From: an uncultured Bacilli bacterium
Lineage (GTDB): Bacteria > Bacillota_I > Bacilli_A > RF39 > UBA660
NCBI GenBank assembly: GCA_934130105.1
Contig: CAKOXL010000014.1
Location: 1-30,511, forward strand
Length of the DNA: 30,511 nt
Reading direction: 5' to 3'
Part shown: in pieces, positions 1 to 9,354 of the stretch
How the letters are laid out: each line of letters opens with the position of its first letter
Numbering within the stretch: position 1 is the first letter of the stretch
Program-made: the position numbers and the translations under genes
The notes under the pieces: model-generated
Told to the model about the DNA's origin: nothing
Seen by the model: only the letters and a program-made list of their open reading frames with translations
The model's database searches: none

Positions 1-2
1 GA

Positions 3-1688
3 ATAGAAACAGAAAACGGTGAACACGTTTATTATGTAAAGAGTAAAGATAAAAGTGAATATGAAAATATAAGTGATGTATCAACATATGTAATAAAAAT
101 AGATACCAAAGCTCCAACTTGTAGTTTAGAAGTAAGTGGAACTAAAGGAAATGATGGTTGGTACACAAGTTATGTAACAGTAGGATTTAAAAGTACTGAT
201 GGAACCGGAAGTAAAATAGTATCATATAAGATAAAAAATACATCAGTAAATAAAGACGGAACAGTATCTTTAAACTATAATACAACAGGAGAAGAAGTAA
301 CAGCAATAGTAACAGATGAAGCAGGAAATATTGGAACCTGTACAACAGGTACTATTAAAATAGATACAGTAGTACCAAATGCACCAACAATAACAGCAAG
401 TGATAACATAGCTAGTGGTAATTGGCATACAAATGATTTCAATTTAAAGTTATCAGGAGCAAATAATATAAGTGGAAATAACTATTACTTTAATAATACA
501 AATAGCAATATAAATAATTTATATAGTTCTCAAATAACTGTTAATAATGAAACAACAGGCTATACATATTATACAAAAGTATGTAGTAAAGCAGGATTAT
601 GTAGTGGAGTATCAAGTTATCAAGTAAAACTCGATAAAACAACGCCAACAATCGACTTAAGTAAAATCCCACAATCAATCACTATAGGTGAAAAATATGA
701 TGTTCCAACAAATGTTACGTATGGAATAAGCGGTGGAACAACAACATGCAAGATTGGTAATACTAATATAACTAATACTGAAAGTTTAGCAATTGGTAAG
801 CATACAATTAGTTGTACTGCAACATCAAATGCAGGATTAAGTAAAACAGAAACAAAAGAAATAACCGTTGACCAAAAGTGTGTCGTAACAATAGAAAAGC
901 AAACTCAAGAGATGTGTTTCTATTATAGTAAAGAGCAGCAAGAAAAACTTGGCATTGATTGTTCATCAAGTGCTATAAATAATGCTATAAAAGAAGGTAT
1001 TGCTTTAAATGTTAAAGTTAATGACACTGAAAGTTATACATTCTTAGTATTAGGATACAATGTCGATACAAAAATATTACGTTTAATGTGTGTTGATGAT
1101 AGGTGCGTAGTACCATCAATACCTGGTGTTAGCCAGATTCAAGCTTTTAATAAAACGATGTTTAATATGGCAGATAATACGAGAACAGATCACCCTAACT
1201 ATGATAATTGGACAAACTGTAATGCATTAAATAAAACATATAGAGGATTCTGTTATAATAACACTACAACTTTCCATTACGGAAGATATCATTGTGGTGA
1301 TAATAATGATCCGGCTAATGATGGTGTATCTTTTAAATATGTCGATATTCCTTATTTAAAAGATGATTTTCAAAAATTAATGCCTCCTGGCAGTAAATTG
1401 GGTGAAATTGTATCTTTAAAAGATGATCAAGATCATGGATGGATCAGTAAAATTCAATCAACCACTGAACACGCTGCTCTTAAAACTGGTACATACCTTA
1501 TATATGATGCATATACAAATAATAGTTATGAATATTTCCCAATGGTATTTGCATATAACTGTAATGGTCCATATTCATGTATAGGTTTTGGTGGCGGAAG
1601 TTCCTGGGGAATTATGCCAGTTATTGAAATAACTACACATATTGGAGATGAAGTAGTAGGATACAAATATATTAAATCATGTAGTTAG
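3..1688 (+). CDS. Ig-like repeat surface protein, 3' part (5' end outside window)
   Basis: The reading frame is open from the left edge to the TAG at 1686-1688, so this is the C-terminal 561 residues of a larger protein. The visible part begins with Ser/Thr/Asn-rich beta-sandwich repeats. Phrases such as IDTKAPTCSLEVSGTKGN and KIDTVVPNAPTITAS are typical of bacterial Ig-like modules on secreted proteins, and they carry paired cysteines. From about position 900 the sequence changes to a Cys-rich terminal domain ending in GFGGGSSWGIMPVIEI. That ending resembles the 'GIRPV' C-terminal domains common on surface proteins of uncultured Firmicutes. No LPXTG motif or membrane anchor is visible at the C-terminus. 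Internal ATGs such as 912 are not real starts, because the repeats continue upstream in frame. The function is probably extracellular adhesion or surface display; this is inferred from domain type only. Confidence 0.8.
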   Translation: METENGEHVYYVKSKDKSEYENISDVSTYVIKIDTKAPTCSLEVSGTKGNDGWYTSYVTVGFKSTDGTGSKIVSYKIKNTSVNKDGTVSLNYNTTGEEVTAIVTDEAGNIGTCTTGTIKIDTVVPNAPTITASDNIASGNWHTNDFNLKLSGANNISGNNYYFNNTNSNINNLYSSQITVNNETTGYTYYTKVCSKAGLCSGVSSYQVKLDKTTPTIDLSKIPQSITIGEKYDVPTNVTYGISGGTTTCKIGNTNITNTESLAIGKHTISCTATSNAGLSKTETKEITVDQKCVVTIEKQTQEMCFYYSKEQQEKLGIDCSSSAINNAIKEGIALNVKVNDTESYTFLVLGYNVDTKILRLMCVDDRCVVPSIPGVSQIQAFNKTMFNMADNTRTDHPNYDNWTNCNALNKTYRGFCYNNTTTFHYGRYHCGDNNDPANDGVSFKYVDIPYLKDDFQKLMPPGSKLGEIVSLKDDQDHGWISKIQSTTEHAALKTGTYLIYDAYTNNSYEYFPMVFAYNCNGPYSCIGFGGGSSWGIMPVIEITTHIGDEVVGYKYIKSCS

Positions 1689-1707
1689 TCTAACTAATAA
1701 TTATAAT

Positions 1708-1737
1708 AAAGTACTATATTAATATTTAGTACTTTTT
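1708..1737 (+). terminator. Intrinsic terminator after the Ig-like protein gene
   Basis: A 9-bp stem (AAAGTACTA at 1708-1716, TAGTACTTT at 1727-1735) is followed by a T run ending at 1738. It lies 20 bases after the stop codon. Confidence 0.85.
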
Positions 1738-1762
1738 TCTTGGTATAAATTATAAAATTATT

Positions 1763-1791
1763 TTGATATTTTAATTTATAGATGCTATAAT
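1763..1791 (+). promoter_or_regulatory. Sigma-A-type promoter for the 1825-mutS operon
   Basis: There is a -35 TTGATA at 1763-1768, a 17-base spacer and a -10 TATAAT at 1786-1791 preceded by TG (extended -10). Transcription would start near 1798, upstream of the gene at 1825. Confidence 0.75.
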
Positions 1792-1824
1792 AATAATTGC
1801 TTTGATGATTGTGTGGTGTAGTTT

Positions 1825-2664
1825 ATGGCAAATAATAATTTAGTAGAAATACCAGGTTTTGGTAAACAAGAATTAAGACTATATCAAATAGAAGAAGTAA
1901 AGGATATATATATTGGAAAATTTAACTTTGAAGATAAAGAGTATATTGGAATTATTGATAAAAATGGTAGAATTTTAGTTTCATTTTCAGAAAATAAAAT
2001 AACTGATATTTTTAAAACAAAAGACAATCTTGATTACTGTTTTACAACCGGAATTAACTATAAACAATCATCATATCATATTATAAAAAATGGAAACAAT
2101 TATCAATTAACTGCCCCATTAAGTGGAAAAATAAATGAAAAATACTGCTTAATAAATACAGATGTAGATAATTATTGGCTTGTTAAATGTAGAAATCAAA
2201 TCGAAGAAAGTTACGCTATATATGACGTTAAGAAAAGATGCATCATAACGCCATTTGTAACGACAATAGAATTTCAAAAGGATAATAGTTCTCCGATATT
2301 TGCCTATCTTGAAAAAAAAGTTTCTGATTTAATTGAAGGTGAAATCCATACCTTTACTACTTTGGCATGTTATATAAATAAAAGTGGACAATTTATTTCA
2401 CCTTTATTGGATATGGAAGATGAGGTAACATATTCAACAGAAAAACTAAACTCGGATCCTAACTTTGAAAATTTTAACAGCTGTGTAATGAGTATCTTAA
2501 TTCATCATAGAAGGCAGTTTGATATAAAGCAAAATCGTATTGCAGAAATAATAAACGATATGAGGCAGGGTTGTTTGCCAGGGTACACCAAAAAACTTCC
2601 TAGACAAAACGGTCAAATAATCCCATTTACAAATACAAGAGGTGAGAAGTATGACAAGAAATGA
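1825..2664 (+). CDS. Hypothetical protein, 279 aa, overlapping mutS
   Basis: I do not recognise this family. The protein has no signal peptide or membrane segment and reads as a soluble, beta-rich cytoplasmic protein. A stretch near residues 40-50 (IGIIDKNGRILVSF) resembles a single WG-type beta repeat, and KNG/KSG turns recur, but that is not enough for a call. The C-terminal 60 residues are basic and helical. The start at 1825 has a weak GGTG-type binding site and is the first ATG after the promoter at 1763-1791. Its last 14 bases overlap the start of mutS, so the two are cotranscribed and probably translationally coupled. A mismatch-repair role would be a guess. Confidence 0.75.
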   Translation: MANNNLVEIPGFGKQELRLYQIEEVKDIYIGKFNFEDKEYIGIIDKNGRILVSFSENKITDIFKTKDNLDYCFTTGINYKQSSYHIIKNGNNYQLTAPLSGKINEKYCLINTDVDNYWLVKCRNQIEESYAIYDVKKRCIITPFVTTIEFQKDNSSPIFAYLEKKVSDLIEGEIHTFTTLACYINKSGQFISPLLDMEDEVTYSTEKLNSDPNFENFNSCVMSILIHHRRQFDIKQNRIAEIINDMRQGCLPGYTKKLPRQNGQIIPFTNTRGEKYDKK

Positions 2665-5197
2665 TGTAGATAGAAGTAAAATATCTCCTATGATGGGGCA
2701 GTACTTAGACATAAAGGATAAATATGAAGACACTATTATCTTTTTTAGATTAGGTGATTTTTATGAAATGTTCTTTGAAGACGCTATTTTAGCAAGTCGT
2801 GAACTAGAACTCACATTAACAGGTAAAAATTGTGGGTTAGAAGAAAGAGTTCCTATGTGTGGAATTCCATATCATGCTTATAAAAGCTATCTAGATAAAT
2901 TAATTGAAAAAGGATACAAAGTAGCTATTTGTGAACAATTAACCGACCCTAAAGAAACAAAAGGTATGGTAGAAAGAGACGTTATTCAAGTAGTTACGCG
3001 TGGTACCATCTTAGATGATAGTCTAAATTCTAAAGACTATAATTATATTGGAAATATCTATGATTTTGATTACTGCTATGGTATTAGCTTAGTAGATGTA
3101 TCAACAGGATACTCATATAGCGTTATTTTAGAACATGATAGCGATAAAGCAATTAAAGAAGTACTTGCTTACAATTTAAAAGAAGTAATCGTTAATAACA
3201 AAATAGATCGTAATTTAATCAATACGTTACGTGAACAATATCATATTTTGGTAACTATTCGTGATGATATTTATAATGGAGATGACTATAAGTATTTAGT
3301 CGAAAATATAAAAGATGTTCGTATTGAAACAACCGTTTTTCATTTACTTTCTTATTTATTAGAAACCAAAAAAGGAAATCTTTCTCACTTACAGAAAGTA
3401 GAATTAATTGATCATAAAAAACATTTATCGTTTGATGTTCACACAAAGAAAAATTTGGAGCTTGTTGAAACACTTCGTAATCGTGATCGTACTTATTCCC
3501 TTCTTTGGCTTTTAGATAAAACTAAAACAGCTATGGGTGGAAGATTTTTAAAAGCTAACATTGAAAATCCCTTAACTGATATCAATGAAATTAATAGACG
3601 ATACCAAACAATAGAAACATTACTAACTGAATTTATTCTAAAAGAAGAATTACGCGATGAACTTGATAAGGTATATGATTTGGAACGTCTTTCTAGTAGA
3701 ATTAGTTATGGTAATAGTAATGCTAGAGATATGATTCAATTAAAAAATTCATTAGCATGCCTGCCTAATATTAAGAAGATTTTAGAAACAATTCATTATG
3801 ATAAACAAATAGAAACCTTAAATGACTTAGTAGAACTTTTAGAAAAATCTATTAATCCTGATAGTCCAATCGGTTTACATGAAGGAGGCCTTATTAAAGA
3901 GGGTTATAGTAGTGAACTAGATGAATTAAAAGGTATAAGGAAAAATAGTAAAGATTTTATTTTAAAATTAGAAAACGAAGAAAAAGAAAGAACCGGCATT
4001 AAAAATTTAAAAGTTGGCTTTAATAAAGTGTTTGGCTACTACATTGAAGTAAGTAAAGGTAACATTAAAGACATCAAAGAAGAATTTGGTTGGGTAAGAA
4101 AGCAAACTCTAACTAATGCAGAACGTTATATCACACCTCTTTTAAAAGAAAAAGAAGATATTATTTTAGGGGCAGAAGAAAAAATTATCAATTTAGAATA
4201 TAAATTATTTACCGATATTAGAGAAACTGCTAAGACTTATGTTGGTAGAATTCAAGCTATTTCTAAAGTATTAGCCGAGATTGATATGTTACTTAGTTTC
4301 GCTGTTGTATCAGAAGAAAATGGTTATATAAAACCAACAATAACTAAAGAACACATAATTCAAATTAAAGAAGGAAGACATCCTGTAGTAGAAAAAGTTA
4401 GTAAAAAAGAATATGTAGCTAACGATATCTTAATGGGAAAAGATACCAATATTTTACTAATTACAGGACCTAATATGGCAGGAAAAAGCACTTACATGAG
4501 ACAACTTGCAATTACCGTGATTATGGCTCAAATCGGTTGCTTTGTTCCTTGCAAGAGCTGTGTAATTCCTATATTTGATTCTATATTTACAAGAATCGGA
4601 GCTAGTGATGACTTAGTAAGTGGTGAAAGTACTTTTATGGTAGAAATGAAAGAAGCCAATACCGCTATTCAAAATGCTACTGAAAATAGTTTGATTTTAT
4701 TTGATGAATTAGGTCGTGGAACGGCTACTTATGATGGTATGAGTTTAGCTCAATCTATACTTGAGTATATTCATGATAAAATTAAAGCAAAAACTTTATT
4801 TTCTACCCATTACCATGAACTAACAGTATTAGCAAACACCTTACCACATCTTAGAAATATCCACGTTAGTGCTGTGGAAGAAGAGGGTAAAATTACATTT
4901 TTACATAAAATTAAGAATGGGGCAGTAGATAAAAGCTACGGAATTCATGTAGCTAGTCTTGCTCATTTACCAAATGAAGTAATTACTAGAGCAGATGAAA
5001 TATTAAATATTTACGAACATAAAAGTACTAAGAAACAAACCTTTACTCAAACTAGTTTATTTTTAGATACTGATACCAAAAAAGAAGAAAAAGATATCAT
5101 TAAAGAAAAATTAGAAAGTATTAATCCATTAGAAATCACACCAATGGAAGCACTTAATATTTTATATGAGTTAAAAAACGAAATTAGAAAAAAATAA
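2651..5197 (+). CDS. mutS: DNA mismatch repair protein MutS
   Basis: MutS recognises base mismatches and small loops in newly replicated DNA and, using ATP, recruits MutL. The 848-residue length is normal for MutS1. The mismatch-contacting Phe-x-Glu is visible as F37 and E39 in GDFYEMF. The C-terminal ATPase has the Walker A GPNMAGKST near residue 606, Walker B LILFDELGRG near 680-690, and the FSTHYHEL segment after it. I place the start at ATG 2651 because AGGTGA lies just upstream; an in-frame GTG nine bases earlier is less likely because it sits inside that binding site. It overlaps the upstream unknown gene by 14 bases. No mutL is in the window, whereas mutS and mutL are often adjacent in Firmicutes. 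Confidence 0.98.
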   Translation: MTRNDVDRSKISPMMGQYLDIKDKYEDTIIFFRLGDFYEMFFEDAILASRELELTLTGKNCGLEERVPMCGIPYHAYKSYLDKLIEKGYKVAICEQLTDPKETKGMVERDVIQVVTRGTILDDSLNSKDYNYIGNIYDFDYCYGISLVDVSTGYSYSVILEHDSDKAIKEVLAYNLKEVIVNNKIDRNLINTLREQYHILVTIRDDIYNGDDYKYLVENIKDVRIETTVFHLLSYLLETKKGNLSHLQKVELIDHKKHLSFDVHTKKNLELVETLRNRDRTYSLLWLLDKTKTAMGGRFLKANIENPLTDINEINRRYQTIETLLTEFILKEELRDELDKVYDLERLSSRISYGNSNARDMIQLKNSLACLPNIKKILETIHYDKQIETLNDLVELLEKSINPDSPIGLHEGGLIKEGYSSELDELKGIRKNSKDFILKLENEEKERTGIKNLKVGFNKVFGYYIEVSKGNIKDIKEEFGWVRKQTLTNAERYITPLLKEKEDIILGAEEKIINLEYKLFTDIRETAKTYVGRIQAISKVLAEIDMLLSFAVVSEENGYIKPTITKEHIIQIKEGRHPVVEKVSKKEYVANDILMGKDTNILLITGPNMAGKSTYMRQLAITVIMAQIGCFVPCKSCVIPIFDSIFTRIGASDDLVSGESTFMVEMKEANTAIQNATENSLILFDELGRGTATYDGMSLAQSILEYIHDKIKAKTLFSTHYHELTVLANTLPHLRNIHVSAVEEEGKITFLHKIKNGAVDKSYGIHVASLAHLPNEVITRADEILNIYEHKSTKKQTFTQTSLFLDTDTKKEEKDIIKEKLESINPLEITPMEALNILYELKNEIRKK

Positions 5198-5231
5198 AAC
5201 ACTTTATATTTAAAAACAGGAGAAATAAAAA

Positions 5232-5786
5232 ATGATAAACAATTTTATAGTCAATTCGGAATTATATACTTTAGCATTTACAACAAGTGATAATATGCAT
5301 TTTGATTTAATTAGAAACTGTATAAAGGGTATCATTCCAAGTTCAAAGCAAAGATTTACATATAGCGATAGGCAAGATACATTGTTAGTTTTTGATAAAT
5401 ATTATGAACAAACAATTGATACTGTAACTTCCTTTATGAAGGGTATAAATAAAGAACAAGATGTTTATTGGGTTAGTAAAAAGGGAATAAAGATTCCATG
5501 TGGATACTATCAGGTAGCATTAGCTAATATTAATCCAGAAAAAACAAATTTAGATGAAGAAGTTGAACAGTATGCAAAAACTATCAATGATAGTCTACTA
5601 ACTAATTCATCCATTTCATTTGACAGCTTCACACGCACATATAGCATAAGTTTATATAAAGATAGCTATAATGCCGCACTACAAGATTTTAGTAATTTTG
5701 TTTTAGAAAAGGGTATTGGCCCATTTAAAAATTTACAAGTAACATCACGTTATGGTGAATTAACTAAAAGATATATTATTCAATAA
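5232..5786 (+). CDS. Hypothetical protein, 184 aa, downstream of mutS
   Basis: This family is not recognised. The gene starts 34 bases after mutS with a good binding site (AGGAG at 5218-5222), so it belongs to the same operon. The protein is soluble, with no signal peptide, membrane helix or cysteine motif. It has alternating beta and helical stretches that could be two similar halves (roughly residues 8-70 and 110-180, each of the pattern strand, helix, strand). That two-half reading is tentative. A strong terminator follows at 5804-5836, closing the operon. Confidence 0.75.
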   Translation: MINNFIVNSELYTLAFTTSDNMHFDLIRNCIKGIIPSSKQRFTYSDRQDTLLVFDKYYEQTIDTVTSFMKGINKEQDVYWVSKKGIKIPCGYYQVALANINPEKTNLDEEVEQYAKTINDSLLTNSSISFDSFTRTYSISLYKDSYNAALQDFSNFVLEKGIGPFKNLQVTSRYGELTKRYIIQ

Positions 5787-5803
5787 TAAAAATAATAATT
5801 TAT

Positions 5804-5836
5804 AACCATATTTTTATCTGAAATATGGTTTTTTAT
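5804..5836 (+). terminator. Intrinsic terminator of the mutS operon
   Basis: A 10-bp perfect stem (AACCATATTT at 5804-5813, AAATATGGTT at 5821-5830) with a 7-base loop is followed by a T run. Confidence 0.9.
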
Positions 5837-5959
5837 TTAAATTTTTAAATAAGTTTATCTAACTTTAACTAAAAAAAATTATTCTTTTATTAAGTTTTGA
5901 TACTTAAAAAAGTGACTTTTGTATTAGTTTGTGATAAACTAACTAGTGGGTGATGTAAT

Positions 5960-6361
5960 ATGAAAAATAGAAGTGAATTAAGAGAAATTATTATGAAGGT
6001 TTTATATCAAATTTTTATTTTAGAAGAATCAGAAATTGATTTTGATATTGAATCTTTAATTAAGGAACAATTAGAAGTTGAAAATGAATTTGTAACTGAT
6101 TCAATTAATACAATCTTAGAAAAAAAGGAAGAAATATATAATATTGCTAATAACTACTTAGATAGTTGGCCAATGGATAGATTAAATAAAGTAGATCAAG
6201 CTATTTTAGCATTAGGAATTTATGAATTAAAATATACAAAAACACCGCCAATAGTAGCTATAAATGAAGCAATAGAACTTTCTAAAAAATATAGTGACGA
6301 AAAAGTAACTAAAATGATAAATGCTGTCTTAGATGAAATTTATCACGAAAGTGAACAATAA
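5960..6361 (+). CDS. nusB: Transcription antitermination factor NusB
   Basis: NusB binds boxA RNA with NusE (ribosomal protein S10) and supports antitermination, chiefly of rRNA operons. The 133-residue all-helical protein shows the family signature in its C-terminal half: PMDRLNKVDQAILALGIYEL (about residues 71-90) and PPIVAINEAIELSKKYSDEK (about 95-114). The N-terminus (RSELREIIMKVLYQ) corresponds to the usual RE-A---LYQ segment. The start has a GGTGAT binding site at 5949-5954. The next gene begins one base after the stop. In Bacillus subtilis nusB is followed by folD, xseA and xseB; here folD is absent and xseA follows directly. Confidence 0.96.
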   Translation: MKNRSELREIIMKVLYQIFILEESEIDFDIESLIKEQLEVENEFVTDSINTILEKKEEIYNIANNYLDSWPMDRLNKVDQAILALGIYELKYTKTPPIVAINEAIELSKKYSDEKVTKMINAVLDEIYHESEQ

Positions 6362-6362
6362 G

Positions 6363-7628
6363 ATGGAAGATAAATATATTACAGTTAGTCAATTATCGCG
6401 TTATTTAAAATTTAGATTTGATAATGATCCCAATCTAGTTAATGTTTTTTTAAAAGGTGAAATTTCCAATTTTAAAGCTCATACTAGAGGACATTTATAT
6501 TTTACAATCAAGGATGAAAATTCTAGGATTAATGCCGTTATGTTTGCATCAAATGTAAATAAACTAACATTTACACCTTGTGATGGTATGAAAATAATGG
6601 TTACTGGTAAAATCAGTGTTTATGAAGTTACTGGTGGCTATCAGATTTATGTGGATACTATGATTCAGGATGGAGTAGGTAACCTTTATATTGAATATGA
6701 AAAATTGAAAAAAAAGCTAGCTAGTGAAGGTTTATTTGATGTAAATAAGAAGAAAAAAATACCAAAATTTCCAGAAACAATTGGCATCATTACTGCTCCA
6801 ACTGGAGCGGCTATTAAAGATATATTATCAACAATAAAAAGAAGATGGCCTATAACTAAAACTATTTTATTTCCAAGTTTAGTCCAAGGTGCAAGTGCGG
6901 CGCCAGAAGTTGTAAAACAAATAAAAACAGCATCAAAATATAATCTAGATGTTTTAATTATAGGTAGAGGTGGCGGAAGTATTGAGGATTTATGGTGCTT
7001 TAATGATGAAGAAGTGGCACGCGCTATTTATGAATGCGATATTCCAATTATTTCAGCAGTAGGACACGAAATTGACTTTACAATTGCTGATTATGTTGCT
7101 GATTTAAGAGCACCAACTCCAACTGGAGCAGCAGAAATGGCTGTGCCTAATCAAATTGATTTTTATAACTTTATGAACCAAGTTAATCTTAGATTAAATA
7201 AAGCTATGAACAATTATATTAAAACAAGTAAGGAACGACTAAATACCTTAAAAAATAGCTATATTTTAAAGAATCCAATTTCCATGTATCAGGTAAAGGA
7301 ACAAAAATTTGATATGTTATATGAAAGATTACATCTAGTGATGAAAAACCTATTACAAAATGAAAAAAACAATTTATCAAATAGAGTAGAAAAAATATCA
7401 AATTTAACCAGTCATTTATTAGAAAACAATCAAAATAAATACATATTTTTAATAAATAAATTAGAAATATTAAATCCCTTATTAACCATTAAACGTGGAT
7501 ATGGCATTGTTAAATATAATGATAAAGTAATTACTAGTGTTAAAAATGTAGCAATAAACAATAAAATAGAAGTTAAACTACAAGATGGTACTATTTATAC
7601 CAAAATTGAAGAAATTAAGAAAGATTAG
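6363..7628 (+). CDS. xseA: Exodeoxyribonuclease VII large subunit
   Basis: XseA is the catalytic subunit of ExoVII, which degrades single-stranded DNA from both ends to short oligonucleotides. The 421-residue protein has an N-terminal OB fold (GEISNFKAHTRGHLYFTIKD) and then the core, with IGIITAPTGAAIKDIL, IIGRGGGSIEDLW and ISAVGHEIDFTIADYVADLRAPTPTGAAE in family order. The long helical C-terminus, the part that binds XseB, ends in KRGYGIV. I use the ATG at 6363, one base after the nusB stop. An in-frame start at 6333 would add ten residues inside nusB that have no family counterpart. xseB follows after nine bases. Confidence 0.97.
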   Translation: MEDKYITVSQLSRYLKFRFDNDPNLVNVFLKGEISNFKAHTRGHLYFTIKDENSRINAVMFASNVNKLTFTPCDGMKIMVTGKISVYEVTGGYQIYVDTMIQDGVGNLYIEYEKLKKKLASEGLFDVNKKKKIPKFPETIGIITAPTGAAIKDILSTIKRRWPITKTILFPSLVQGASAAPEVVKQIKTASKYNLDVLIIGRGGGSIEDLWCFNDEEVARAIYECDIPIISAVGHEIDFTIADYVADLRAPTPTGAAEMAVPNQIDFYNFMNQVNLRLNKAMNNYIKTSKERLNTLKNSYILKNPISMYQVKEQKFDMLYERLHLVMKNLLQNEKNNLSNRVEKISNLTSHLLENNQNKYIFLINKLEILNPLLTIKRGYGIVKYNDKVITSVKNVAINNKIEVKLQDGTIYTKIEEIKKD

Positions 7629-7637
7629 GAGATAATT

Positions 7638-7874
7638 ATGGCTAAAGAACAAAAAGAAACATCATTTGAAGAAAACTTAGAGAACTTAGAAAAAATTGTA
7701 AAAGATTTAGAAAGTGGTAATATTCCACTAGATGATGCAATAGAAAAATTCAATGAGGCAATGAAACTTGCCAAATTATGTGATAATAAATTAAAAAATG
7801 CTGAAGATAAAGTTAACAGCATTCTAAATAAAGACGGAAAATTAGAAGAATTTAAAATAGAAGAAAATAGCTAA
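7638..7874 (+). CDS. xseB: Exodeoxyribonuclease VII small subunit
   Basis: XseB is the small helical subunit that coats the C-terminal helix of XseA in ExoVII. At 78 residues it has the usual size. It shows the signature SFEENLENLEKIVKDLESG followed by IPLDDAIEKFNEAMKLAK, forming the helical hairpin of the family. The start is preceded by AGGAGA at 7627-7632. The stop codon lies inside the left arm of a strong terminator, so this is the end of the nusB-xseA-xseB operon. Confidence 0.96.
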   Translation: MAKEQKETSFEENLENLEKIVKDLESGNIPLDDAIEKFNEAMKLAKLCDNKLKNAEDKVNSILNKDGKLEEFKIEENS

Positions 7875-7891
7875 TTCAAATTAGCTATTTT
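7864..7891 (+). terminator. Intrinsic terminator of nusB-xseAB
   Basis: An 11-bp perfect stem (AAAATAGCTAA at 7864-7874, TTAGCTATTTT at 7881-7891) has a 6-base loop. It overlaps the xseB stop codon. Confidence 0.9.
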
Positions 7892-8087
7892 ATATGCAAA
7901 AAATTAATTTTAAAAAATATCATTGAGTAACAAAATTAATAAATACTATTAAAATTAAAAAATATGTTAAAATAAATAATGAATAGTTGATAATAAGTAA
8001 ATAAATTAGTAACTTTCATAATTGATTTTGCTAAGAAAAAATTCCATTCATAAAAAATAACTAACAAAATTTTTAAGGAGTAAACAT

Positions 8088-9269
8088 ATGAAACGTCTAT
8101 TAACAATATCAGTAAATTCTCTAATTTTTTCTTTTATACCAATTTTAATATACTTTTGTTTAGGATTACTTGTAGATAAAGATTTAGTTAATGTATTTTC
8201 GATTACTTATCCGCTCCAATTCATATATTCACTACTTAGATCTATTTTTGCAACTGGTGCTAATATTTCAAAAGAAAAAGATAATGATAATAATGCTGTA
8301 CTATCTGGTATGACTTTAGGAATTTTGGTTGGTTTTATTGTATTTGGTATATTTGTTTTGAATGTAGATAAGTACATAAGTTTTATGAATATGGATTATA
8401 ACGTATATGTAGAATTTACAATATATTCAATAATTCAATTATATATCTCGGCAGTATTTAGTTTTGTTTTAGAAAAATTATATTTTGAAGATAAAGAAAA
8501 ACTAGCAAATAAATATTGTATCCAAATGAATATGATAAATTTTATTTCTTTAGTTATTTCATCAATTATTTTTAAAAACAAATGGTGTATTGTTTCAATA
8601 ACACTACTATCAATTTTCATATATGTTTTAATTGTAACTATAAAACAATATAGGAAATTTAAATTCAAAATACACATATTAAAATATATAAAATATGAAT
8701 CAGTTGAAATAATTAATAACCTATTATTCTTTTTCTTTTATCTATTTGGATTATCAAATACATCAGAATTTGGCAATGAATATATCCTAGCACTTAACTT
8801 CGTTACATTATTAACCGATTGTCAATGGGATACCTTTGATGCAATTATAACGGTTGCCAAGATAGATATTGCTCAAAAAAATTTTGATTATAAAACACAT
8901 ATAAAAAATTCATATAAATTATTATTTATACTATTTAGTACGATTATTATCATGTTTTTGATAACATATAAATTTTACAATCCAAATTTAATACTTGTAT
9001 GTATATACCTAGGTTTTGATTTTATTAATTTTTTAATGTATCCAATATATAGTATAAACACATGCTATTTGCAATTAGAATCATCAACTGTAAAAATAAC
9101 CTTTAATAAGCTTGTAACAAGTATATTAAGATTTATACTTTCTTTACTTAAAACACCATTTTGTACAGGAATAGGGCAAACAGTATCCTCAATTTATCAG
9201 TATATATCAACTAGTATAATGATTAAAAAACAGTGTAGAAATATTAATTCTAGTACCAAAAACAATTAA
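8088..9269 (+). CDS. Polytopic membrane protein, MATE/flippase-like
   Basis: This is an integral membrane protein of 393 residues with about ten to twelve hydrophobic helices spread over its whole length, and Lys-rich short loops between them. The N-terminus (FSFIPILIYFCLG, then a polar loop, then GMTLGILVGFIVFGIF) and the evenly spaced helices suggest a member of the MATE/polysaccharide-flippase (MOP) superfamily. No diagnostic substrate motif is visible, so neither substrate nor direction of transport can be given. The start has AAGGAG at 8075-8080. The 213 bases before it contain no gene that I can support; they are nearly pure A/T. I see no clear terminator after it. Confidence 0.7.
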   Translation: MKRLLTISVNSLIFSFIPILIYFCLGLLVDKDLVNVFSITYPLQFIYSLLRSIFATGANISKEKDNDNNAVLSGMTLGILVGFIVFGIFVLNVDKYISFMNMDYNVYVEFTIYSIIQLYISAVFSFVLEKLYFEDKEKLANKYCIQMNMINFISLVISSIIFKNKWCIVSITLLSIFIYVLIVTIKQYRKFKFKIHILKYIKYESVEIINNLLFFFFYLFGLSNTSEFGNEYILALNFVTLLTDCQWDTFDAIITVAKIDIAQKNFDYKTHIKNSYKLLFILFSTIIIMFLITYKFYNPNLILVCIYLGFDFINFLMYPIYSINTCYLQLESSTVKITFNKLVTSILRFILSLLKTPFCTGIGQTVSSIYQYISTSIMIKKQCRNINSSTKNN

Positions 9270-9354
9270 AAAATCTTCCATATTTTTCTTGATATATATT
9301 TTCTTCATTCACACATAATACTAATGTAGTTGATTTTTAAAAGGAGTTGGTGTT

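Noticed and set aside
2497..2733. A 78-codon frame on the - strand across the start of mutS
   Set aside because: It lies opposite two well-supported coding genes and has no binding site or family motif; it is a shadow frame.
3255..3473. A 72-codon frame on the - strand inside mutS
   Set aside because: Antisense to the conserved core of mutS, with no independent support.
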